A stretch of 5,036 nt of DNA, taken from positions 1-5,036 of the forward strand of contig JACQGD010000025.1 in NCBI GenBank assembly GCA_016199685.1. The letters are read 5' to 3'. The stretch comes from Candidatus Saccharimonadota bacterium (GTDB lineage: Bacteria > Patescibacteriota > Saccharimonadia > Saccharimonadales > Saccharimonadaceae). The notes below the pieces were generated by a model. The model had not been told where the DNA came from, searched no databases, and saw only the letters and a program-made list of their open reading frames with translations. The stretch's first letter is position 1. Every line of letters begins with the position of its first letter. The position numbers and the translations under genes are program-made. Shown piece after piece: positions 1 through 5,036 of this stretch.

Positions 1-24
1 ATATTGAAAATACTTAGTGTAAAT

Positions 25-35
25 CTGTCGGACAG
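25..35. repeat. Short palindrome CTGTC-G-GACAG
   Basis: A perfect 5-bp inverted repeat around a single central G lies upstream of the -35 element of the regulator promoter, centred about 54 bp before the predicted transcription start. It could be a binding site for a regulator, or part of the region belonging to a gene beyond the left edge. It is short enough to occur by chance. The rest of positions 1-44 shows no gene. Confidence 0.3.
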
Positions 36-45
36 TCAATGATAT

Positions 46-65
46 TGGTTGAAAAATTTAAACCA
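46..65. promoter_or_regulatory. Candidate ArsR operator, 20-bp imperfect palindrome over the -35
   Basis: The half-sites TGGTTGAAAA and ATTTAAACCA match as inverted repeats at 8 of 10 positions, with perfect outer arms TGGTT/AACCA. The palindrome covers the -35 hexamer (49-54) and the start of the spacer, where a bound dimer would block RNA polymerase. ArsR-family repressors bind AT-rich dyads of about this size as dimers and usually repress their own operon, so the gene just downstream is the natural candidate ligand. Binding is inferred, not shown. Confidence 0.5.
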
Positions 66-77
66 TAGTCGTATCAT
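49..77 (+). promoter_or_regulatory. Sigma-70-type promoter of the arsR-MMPL operon, leaderless
   Basis: The -35 element TTGAAA (49-54) and the -10 element TATCAT (72-77) are separated by exactly 17 bp; each matches the consensus at five of six positions. Transcription would start about 7 bp after the -10, at or next to the ATG at 85, giving an mRNA with essentially no 5' leader. No Shine-Dalgarno sequence precedes that ATG, which agrees with this reading. The TTG at 49, which could be mistaken for a start codon of the regulator, is then the -35 element. Confidence 0.6.
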
Positions 78-84
78 AGAATGT

Positions 85-426
85 ATGAGTCTGAAAAAAG
101 ATGACGATTTGTTCCTTCAGGTACTTCCACTTTTTAATGCTATGGGTGATAAGACGAGGCAAGAGATTATACTTCTCCTCGCACATCACGCAAAGCTAAG
201 TGTGGGGGAGCTGACGAAATATACACATTTATCGAGACCTGCTGTTTCGCATCATATAAAGATACTTCGTGAAGCCGAGTTGATAACCGAAACGCGTGAA
301 GGGGCAAAACGATATTATCAACCAACTTTTATACGGTACGTTGAACCGATGCGAAAAATAATTGAACTCGTCGATGCACATGAACTAGGCTATGATAAAA
401 CAAAGGGAGAAAATAATGGGGAATAA
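85..426 (+). CDS. ArsR-family winged-helix transcriptional regulator
   Basis: This 113-residue protein is a small dimeric DNA-binding repressor. The start ATG at 85 is preferred to the in-frame TTG at 49 because the TTG falls in the -35 element and the conserved part begins only after residue 8. The conserved features are FNAMGDKTRQEIILLL (17-32), a typical ArsR opening helix. The helix-turn-helix spans about 39-61, with SRPAVSHHIKILREA as recognition helix. The wing includes TREGAKRYY (70-78). There is no cysteine, so the ArsR/CadC ELCVCDL-type metal site is absent. A DxH pair (D97, H99) recalls half of the CzrA/SmtB alpha-5 site, but its second histidine pair is missing. The inducer may therefore be an organic compound, or unknown. 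The gene overlaps the exporter by 11 nt and probably regulates both through the palindrome at 46-65. Family assignment is firm; the ligand is not known. Confidence 0.9.
   Translation: MSLKKDDDLFLQVLPLFNAMGDKTRQEIILLLAHHAKLSVGELTKYTHLSRPAVSHHIKILREAELITETREGAKRYYQPTFIRYVEPMRKIIELVDAHELGYDKTKGENNGE
405..409 (+). promoter_or_regulatory. Shine-Dalgarno site GGGAG for the MMPL exporter
   Basis: GGGAG ends 6 nt before the ATG at 416 and lies inside the last codons of the regulator gene. It supports ATG 416 over the upstream in-frame ATG at 392, which would add eight residues before the conserved N-terminus. The start lies 11 nt before the end of the regulator frame, so translation of the two genes is likely coupled. 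Confidence 0.65.
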
Positions 427-2080
427 TTTACATAAACTTGGAGCGATCGCATTTGCTCATCCATGGAGGTTCATTGCGGGGTGGGCTGTAGCATTAGCTA
501 TTCTTGGTGCTCTAGCAGTTCATTTTATGCAACCAACGTCATCATCAATTTCGATACCGGGGACTGAAGCGCAAAAGACACTCGATCGAGTAAACGAACT
601 ATTCCCAGATGCCGGGAAGGGATCGGGACGTATTGTTTTTGAAACTCCTGCAGGCAAGACGCTTCAAGACTATCAATCTCAGATAGATGATCTTACGAGA
701 AAACTAACTGACATCGACGGTGTGTCTCGGGTTGTCAGTCCATTTGAGAACGCAACTGCGATCTCTGATGATAGGCGGATTGCCTATATGCAGCTTCAGC
801 TTGAAGGTGAAACGGGCTCTGTTTCTAAAAATACGATAGATGCTGTTGATGCTGCGGTCGGTGATGTCCGTAAAAATGGTCTCACTGTCGAAATGGGTGG
901 CGATGTTATTGACCGTGTTCCCGGCGAAATTTTAGGGGTCGGTGAAATTGGCGGTGTTGTATTGGCGCTGATTGTTCTCCTTATGACGCTCGGGTCACTG
1001 GTCGCAGCAGGTATGCCTATTGCAACAGCCCTGATTGCAGTCGTGGCGAGTATGAGCGGACTATTTGCACTAAGCAACGTTGTCGATATTAGCTCCACAA
1101 CCCCTGTACTGGCGGTGATGCTTGGCCTTGCTGTTGGTATTGATTATTCGCTATTCATTATTAATAAATACCGTACGTATGCAAAGGATGGGTATTCCTA
1201 CAAAGATGCAGCTGCTCGTGCTATCGGTACGGCGGGTAATGCGGTGCTCTTCGCCGCTGCCACGGTCGTTATCGCACTTTCTGCATTATCAATTGTGAAC
1301 ATTCCGTTCATGACTACTATGGGGCTGGCTGGCGCTGCGACGATAGCGCTTGCAGCGCTTGTAGCGATTACGATAGTACCAGCTCTCCTTGGACTTGCAG
1401 GTAAGCGTGTTTTTCCACGGCGTGATCGTGAAGCTGTTGCAGAGGCGCAGAAACGTGGCCCCGTAGATACGCATGCTGTTTCGCGTCAGAAGTTTTGGTA
1501 TAGGTGGGGCGAGACGCTGACGAAGCATCCGATTATCGCACTTGTATCAGGCGTTGTCCTTATTGCAGTCCTTGCACTACCTGTACGTGATCTAACACTT
1601 GGACTTCCTACGGATGAATACGCGGCGACAGACACAACACAGCGTAAAGCGTACGAAATTCTTGCAAAGGGTTTTGGCCCAGGATTTAATGGCCCACTTC
1701 TCGTTGTCGCTGAAAATCTTCCTGCAGTCAGCGATAACGACCGTGCAGCGATCCGTGAGCCCGCAATGCAGCAATACCAGCAGAAAGTTGCTGAGGTAAC
1801 AACGCAGCAGCAAACTGCGTTAGCTCAGCAAGCGGCAATGATTACTACTCCTGAACAGGCATCAGCGCTACAGCAACAGATTGCGATGATGCAAGCTGAA
1901 GGCGAAAAACAGAAAGAGGCTGCGCTAGCGGAGATTGATAAAAACGTTGAACAGTATGCAAAACTCATACAGCTTAAAAAAGTAGCTGATAAGATCGCCG
2001 AACGTAGTGATGTAGCGCAGGCACTACCTGCAATGGCGACAGATGATGGGACAAAGGGGGCTATTCAGATTATTCCATAA
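416..2080 (+). CDS. MMPL/RND-type membrane exporter, N-terminal part, ended by in-frame TAA
   Basis: This is the first 554 codons of an MMPL-family transporter, a proton-driven inner-membrane exporter of lipids or hydrophobic compounds. Visible in order: one membrane segment (about 19-37), a periplasmic-type domain (about 40-170), and a bundle of five segments (about 178-325). Segment 4 carries GIDYSLF, with Asp243-Tyr244 the expected proton-relay pair. A seventh segment (about 372-391) follows. The second outer domain begins around LTLGLPTDEYAATD and contains a glutamine- and alanine-rich helical stretch (about 447-535). The frame then stops at TAA 2078-2080, while the family sequence continues in the same frame directly afterwards. 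Only seven of the expected twelve membrane segments are present, so this product alone should not transport. The substrate cannot be told from sequence. The ArsR gene in front suggests an inducible efflux pump. Confidence 0.88.
   Translation: MGNNLHKLGAIAFAHPWRFIAGWAVALAILGALAVHFMQPTSSSISIPGTEAQKTLDRVNELFPDAGKGSGRIVFETPAGKTLQDYQSQIDDLTRKLTDIDGVSRVVSPFENATAISDDRRIAYMQLQLEGETGSVSKNTIDAVDAAVGDVRKNGLTVEMGGDVIDRVPGEILGVGEIGGVVLALIVLLMTLGSLVAAGMPIATALIAVVASMSGLFALSNVVDISSTTPVLAVMLGLAVGIDYSLFIINKYRTYAKDGYSYKDAAARAIGTAGNAVLFAAATVVIALSALSIVNIPFMTTMGLAGAATIALAALVAITIVPALLGLAGKRVFPRRDREAVAEAQKRGPVDTHAVSRQKFWYRWGETLTKHPIIALVSGVVLIAVLALPVRDLTLGLPTDEYAATDTTQRKAYEILAKGFGPGFNGPLLVVAENLPAVSDNDRAAIREPAMQQYQQKVAEVTTQQQTALAQQAAMITTPEQASALQQQIAMMQAEGEKQKEAALAEIDKNVEQYAKLIQLKKVADKIAERSDVAQALPAMATDDGTKGAIQIIP
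2078..2080 (+). other. In-frame TAA interrupting the MMPL gene (codon 555)
   Basis: The exporter frame reads IQIIP, TAA, then SAPSDKATVDLIAYLR without any shift. The stop falls at a normal position of the family, in the second outer domain, where homologs have an ordinary residue before a Ser/Gly-x-Pro-Ser-Asp-like motif. One substitution from AAA, CAA, GAA, TTA, TCA or TAT/TAC would create it. This may be a real nonsense mutation, a sequencing error, or a readthrough site. UAA recoding is not known for this group. Confidence 0.85.
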
Positions 2081-2818
2081 TCAGCTCCTTCGGATAAGGC
2101 TACTGTGGATTTAATTGCCTATCTTCGCGATGACTCTAGTCGAAGTGCGCTTTCGGGTAATACATCTGTTGAGCTGAGTGTCACAGGCTCAACTGCGTTA
2201 CAAAATGACATCAATGACAAGCTTGGTGAGGCGCTCCCTCAGTATCTAGCAGTTGTTGTTGGACTGTCGTTGGTGCTTTTGATTATCGCATTTCGTTCAA
2301 TTCTCGTTCCAATCAAAGCAACGATCGGATTCTTGCTGTCAGTTCTGGCTATGTTCGGTGCAATGGTAGCGATTTTTCAGTGGGGTTGGTTTGGGATTGC
2401 GGACGCGCCCGGGCCAATCGTAAGTTTCATTCCAATCATTGCGATTGGCGTATTATTTGGACTTGCAATGGACTATGAATTCTTCTTAGTATCGAGCATG
2501 CACGAGACGTACCAAAAAACAAAGGATGCAAAAGCTGCAGTAGTGAGTGGTTTTGGCCTCGGTAGTAAGGTTGTCACAGCCGCGGGCATCATCATGGTAG
2601 CCGTATTTGCAGGGTTCGTCACTAACCACGATGCGACAATTCAGTCGATTGGGTTCGGGCTGGCGTTCGGTATTTTAATTGATGCATTCGTTGTGCGAAT
2701 GACGATTGTTCCCGCTGTCATGACACTGCTTGGCAAAAGTGCATGGTGGATTCCAAAATGGCTTGATCGAATTTTGCCGCATGTTTCTATCGAGGGTGAA
2801 GCTGACAGCAAGAAATAA
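2081..2818 (+). CDS. MMPL/RND-type membrane exporter, C-terminal part, after the in-frame stop
   Basis: This is the remaining 245 codons of the same transporter, in the same frame as the first part. It holds the end of the second outer domain and five membrane segments. The first is near LPQYLAVVVGLSLVLLIIAF. The third carries GLAMDYEFFLVS, the second Asp-Tyr pair (Asp686-Tyr687 counting from the ATG at 416). The last segments end in IDAFVVRMTIVPAVMTLLGKSAWW, a highly typical MMPL ending. Whole gene length would be 800 residues, normal for the family. A GTG at 2105 with AAGG at 2096-2099 in front could in principle restart translation 24 nt after the stop. A split pump of 7 plus 5 segments is unusual, so a broken or mis-sequenced single gene is more likely. 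The intact membrane segments argue against long decay. Confidence 0.85.
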   Translation, partial: SAPSDKATVDLIAYLRDDSSRSALSGNTSVELSVTGSTALQNDINDKLGEALPQYLAVVVGLSLVLLIIAFRSILVPIKATIGFLLSVLAMFGAMVAIFQWGWFGIADAPGPIVSFIPIIAIGVLFGLAMDYEFFLVSSMHETYQKTKDAKAAVVSGFGLGSKVVTAAGIIMVAVFAGFVTNHDATIQSIGFGLAFGILIDAFVVRMTIVPAVMTLLGKSAWWIPKWLDRILPHVSIEGEADSKK

Positions 2819-2845
2819 GTTGTATCAGTAAAATACCAGTAACTT

Positions 2846-2854
2846 TGGTATAAT
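2846..2854 (+). promoter_or_regulatory. Extended -10 promoter of the penicillin-binding protein gene, leaderless
   Basis: TGG followed by a perfect TATAAT (2849-2854) forms an extended -10 element. No good -35 stands at 16-18 bp; TTGTAT at 2820-2825 is too far away (23 bp spacer). Transcription would start near 2861, next to the ATG at 2862, so the message should be leaderless. The nearest purine-rich stretch, AAGAG at 2855-2859, is too close to the ATG for a Shine-Dalgarno site. Confidence 0.65.
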
Positions 2855-3086
2855 AAGAGAAATGGTACGCCAAGGAAAATTCACCAAGCGCGTTACGCCG
2901 GCACAGCATGCAAAACGACAAGCCCGGCGTCGCTTCCGATGGTTACGTAGCCTTAGCTGGAAAAAACGATTCCTGTACTTCGGTACGCCCGTTCTTGCTT
3001 TTCTCATAGTAACGCCAATGATTACGTATTTGTACTTTGCTCGGGATATTTCCGATCAAGAGCGTTTAATGAACAGGAACAATACG

Positions 3087-3102
3087 GGTGTTGTACCGAT
3101 TG
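3087..3102 (+). other. Junction of the in-frame deletion in the GT51 domain
   Basis: The reading passes from NRNNTGVV, which normally follows the membrane anchor, straight into IAIEQTYSKDQ, which normally lies deep in GT51. The breakpoint is between about 3090 and 3101. The reading frame is preserved, so any loss is a multiple of three. No insertion sequence or obvious target duplication is present. Confidence 0.75.
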
Positions 3103-3827
3103 CTATCGAACAAACCTACTCGAAAGATCAGATTCTGGATATGTATCTTAACTCTGCATTCTTTGGCGGTAATTCATTTGGAATTGAGGATGCTGCAGTA
3201 ACCTACTTCGGTAAAAAACCAGCAGATCTTACATTGGGTGAGAGCGCTATGCTAATTGGGATCCTACCTGCGCCAAATGCCTATTCGCCACTCTACGGCA
3301 ATATGGAGTATGCAAAAGAGCGACAAAACACTGTGCTTAAACGCATGCTTGATAATGGTGTCATAACTGAGCAAGAGAAAGACGCGGCGCTTGCTGAAGC
3401 GCTTCCACTCCAACCAGTCACAGCGCTTGCCGATAGTAGCAAAGCACCGCATTACACGGAAATGGTAATGAAGGAGCTCTATGATAAATATGGTGAGGAA
3501 AAAGTAACTCGTAGCGGCTATCAGGTGACGACAACGCTAGATATGAATGTACAAAATCAACTCCAGGCTGCTATTGATGCAAACATGAGGACGATAAATC
3601 GAAACGGAGGGAGCAACGCAAGTGCAGTTGCGATTGATCCAAGTACAGGTGAGGTGCGTGGTCTCATAGGAAGTTATAACTGGAACGACGAGAACTTTGG
3701 CAAGGTAAATATGGTAACGACGGCGCGTCAGCCGGGAAGTAGTTTTAAGCCGATCTACTATTCCCAAGCGCTTGCTGATGGAACGATTACCCCTGCAACT
3801 ATTCTGCACGACAAAAAAACAGACTTC

Positions 3828-3845
3828 GGTGGGGTATTGCGATTG
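3828..3845 (+). other. Junction of the frame-shifting deletion in the transpeptidase domain
   Basis: Upstream the frame reads TPATILHDKKTDFGG. Downstream, one frame over, it reads GIAIDPNKEYGLALALGTAEVPL, which in homologs lies about 45-60 residues further on. The skipped block normally contains the conserved asparagine motif SxN (often SLN before IP). The loss must be 1 modulo 3 in length to explain the frame change, if it is a pure deletion. Confidence 0.75.
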
Positions 3846-4873
3846 ATCCAAATAAAGAATACGGGCTTGCTCTTGCGCTCGGTACTGCAGAAGTGCCGCT
3901 CGTCAATATGACGAATGCATATGCAGGATTTGCTAATCAAGGCTTGCAATATAATACGACAACGACGAAGGGTATTAATAGTAAATACGACGAAAAAATT
4001 TACCGAGCATCTGAATCAAGCAATCGAGTCATAAGTGAACAAGGTGCGTATCTCATTTCCAATATTCTTTCTGACAATTCTGCGAGGGCATCGATATTCG
4101 GAAGTTCCCTAAATGTCTACGATGCAAAGACACGGGCCGTAAAGAAAGTCGCTGTCAAAACCGGCACGACGGATGATTCACGCGATGCATGGACAATTGG
4201 CTATACGCCACATATGGCCATTGGTGTGTGGGTCGGCAATAATGACAATACCGCTATGGCAAATGGTGGTTCAATCATGGCGGGTCCAATTTTTACTAAA
4301 GCAATGGGAAATATATTGGTTGGTGATTCAACAGAATTTGCAGTTCCTGGTGGAATTGTCCAGCGTCAAGTATGTGCGGATGGAAGTCTGGCTGAGAGTG
4401 AGGTCAAAGGTAAGACTCGTGCTGAATACTTCATCTCTACATTCCTTCCTACAGCTAGCTGTGCGACAAAACCAGTAGTCGAGACACCAGTGCAGAAACC
4501 TGACGAGAAGGAAGCTGATACTGATAGTCCAGTTGAGACGACAATGACATTTGCAGGGAGCCCGAGTAGCACTGCTCAGCTTGGAACGAGTGTGACGTTC
4601 ACTGCATCTATTTTGCCCTCGACTGCCCAAGGAACAGTAACATTCAAAGATGGCGCCCTCACCCTTGGAACGGCACCAGTTTCGGGCGGGGATGCAGCAT
4701 TTACGACATCAACATTGACACTCGGTAGTCATCAAATAAGTGCAATATTCACGCCATCGACAAGTAGTGATTTTGAAACGTCAACCTCGCAGTTGACCTA
4801 TACGATTACAGCCGCTCCTTCACCTAATACGCCAAATAATAGGCAGCCTCAGGGCAGTTCACGCGGCAATTAA
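3833..4873 (+). pseudogene. Class A penicillin-binding protein, C-terminal part with Ig-like domain
   Basis: This is the continuation of the penicillin-binding protein in a different frame. It opens with GIAIDPNKEYGLALALGTAEV and VNMTNAYAGFANQG, classic class A transpeptidase sequence. The third motif K-T-G is at 4157-4165, followed by TTDDSRDAWTIGYTP and VGNNDNTAM. An acidic, proline-rich linker (about 4466-4537) leads to a C-terminal domain of about 90 residues (4538-4813). Its pattern (GTSVTFTASILPS, GTVTFKDG, LGTAPV, LGSHQISAIFTPS) fits a bacterial Ig-like domain of the Big_3 type. A short Asn/Pro/Gln/Ser tail closes the protein. The GTG at 3893 is the first start-like codon in this frame but cuts into conserved sequence, so an independent start there is improbable. 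The Ig-like domain may bind wall polymer or act as a spacer; that is inference. Confidence 0.85.
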
Positions 4874-4885
4874 AACAGTACGAGC

Positions 4886-4914
4886 TTTTCATAGCTAGGC
4901 TGGTATGACATACT
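4886..4914 (+). promoter_or_regulatory. Possible promoter of ruvA
   Basis: The gap 4874-4921 has no Shine-Dalgarno sequence before the ruvA ATG and no convincing terminator hairpin. TTTTCA (4886-4891) and CATACT (4909-4914) are 17 bp apart, each matching four of six consensus positions, and would place the transcription start at about 4921, next to the ATG. An alternative is TGG-TATGAC (4901-4909), which resembles the extended -10 of the preceding gene. Either is weak alone; the spacing to the ATG is the main support. Confidence 0.3.
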
Positions 4915-4921
4915 TGTAATT

Positions 4922-5036
4922 ATGATTGCACACGTAATAGGGGTAGTAGCAGAAAAATTTAATTCATCAGTTATTGTTGATGTTCACGGTCTTGGGTACG
5001 AAATAAATGTTGCCGCAAACGATTATGAGCGTGCAC
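4922..5036 (+). CDS. ruvA: Holliday junction branch migration subunit RuvA, N-terminal part
   Basis: Only 38 codons are visible before the window ends. They begin MIAHVIGVVAEKF and contain VIVDVHGLGYEINV, matching the N-terminal OB-fold of RuvA (compare MIGRLRG and the GVGYEV signature of the E. coli protein). RuvA tetramers bind four-way junctions and load the RuvB motor for branch migration in recombinational repair. The DNA-binding helix-hairpin-helix and RuvB-binding domains would lie beyond the edge. The start is at the usual point for the family, with no ribosome-binding site in front, so a leaderless or short-leader mRNA is likely. The frame is intact over what can be seen. Confidence 0.88.
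   Translation, partial: MIAHVIGVVAEKFNSSVIVDVHGLGYEINVAANDYERA

Larger units (their letters stand above)
2862..3911 (+). pseudogene. Class A penicillin-binding protein, N-terminal part, with internal deletion and frameshift
   Basis: Class A penicillin-binding proteins build peptidoglycan with a glycosyltransferase (GT51) and a transpeptidase domain, anchored outside the membrane. Seen here: a basic N-terminus (1-37), a membrane anchor (about 39-58), then only the C-terminal third of GT51. The latter includes IAIEQTYSKDQILDMYLNSA (80-99) and the GESAMLIGILPAPNAYSP region (126-143). The upstream GT51 block with the catalytic glutamate (ED..F..H.G) and the QQL.KN motif is missing; residue 78 joins directly to 79, in frame. 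The transpeptidase begins around residue 200. RQPGSSFKP gives the SxxK motif (Ser293, Lys296). After DFGG (321-324) the frame becomes meaningless and ends at 3911, because the correct reading continues in another frame. By family comparison roughly 90 residues are lost at the first junction. As read, it should be inactive as a glycosyltransferase and lack a complete transpeptidase. Confidence 0.85.

Noticed and set aside
85..426. Arsenic- or metal-sensing function for the regulator
   Set aside because: No cysteine remains with the start at 85 and the alpha-5 histidine site is incomplete, so the family name should not be read as a function.
796..1098. Minus-strand open frame of 100 codons inside the MMPL gene
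   Set aside because: It lies antisense to strongly conserved membrane segments, has a low-complexity Ser/Thr/Pro composition typical of an antisense shadow, and no promoter or ribosome-binding site was seen.
2078..2080. Alternative genetic code as an explanation for the in-frame stop
   Set aside because: The codon is TAA, and TAA also ends other genes here (424-426, 2816-2818, 4871-4873). The UGA-to-glycine code of some CPR bacteria does not apply.
3087..3845. Programmed excision, intron or intein in the penicillin-binding protein
   Set aside because: Sequence is missing rather than inserted; no splice elements, recombinase or intein motifs are present.
4328..4630. Minus-strand open frames opposite the end of the penicillin-binding protein, and other antisense frames at 1289-1528, 1592-1813, 3264-3452, 3537-3851 and 3758-3949
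   Set aside because: All overlap well-recognised coding sequence on the + strand and show no family resemblance of their own.
4874..4921. Rho-independent terminator after the penicillin-binding protein
   Set aside because: Only a 4-bp AGCT/AGCT repeat can be paired (4884-4897), with no GC-rich stem and no following T-run.
1..5036. New defence, mobile or biosynthetic system
   Set aside because: Every gene belongs to a well-known family (ArsR, MMPL, class A penicillin-binding protein, RuvA), and no repeats, CRISPR array, transposase or unknown conserved gene is visible.

Overview
The window looks like a chromosomal segment of a Candidatus Saccharibacteria (TM7, Patescibacteria/CPR) genome or a close relative. 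This rests on the style of the penicillin-binding protein (basic N-terminus, single anchor, the stretch around ARDISDQERLMNRNNTG) and on start codons lying right at the predicted transcription start. It is recognition from memory, not a search result. All genes run on the + strand and the standard code fits, with no sign of UGA recoding.

Layout. Positions 1-84 hold a promoter region with a good -35/-10 pair and a 20-bp imperfect palindrome over the -35. Next comes a small ArsR-type winged-helix regulator (85-426). It overlaps by 11 nt an MMPL/RND-type membrane exporter (416-2818), whose frame is broken by one in-frame TAA at 2078-2080. A 43-bp gap carries an extended -10 promoter for a class A penicillin-binding protein (2862-4873) with a C-terminal Ig-like domain. 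The window ends in the first 38 codons of ruvA (4922 onward, cut by the window edge).

How the genes work together. The regulator and exporter form an overlapping operon in which the regulator probably represses its own promoter and thereby controls the pump. The penicillin-binding protein (cell-wall synthesis) and ruvA (Holliday junction branch migration) appear to be separate transcription units, at least one of them apparently leaderless.

The striking feature is damage. Besides the nonsense codon, the penicillin-binding protein lacks two internal blocks. One in-frame loss removes the catalytic core of the glycosyltransferase domain. One frame-shifting loss removes the part of the transpeptidase that carries the SxN motif. 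Flanking sequence reads cleanly on both sides, so the lesions are either very recent or errors in assembly or sequencing. No mobile element, CRISPR array, RNA gene or clearly new system is visible.
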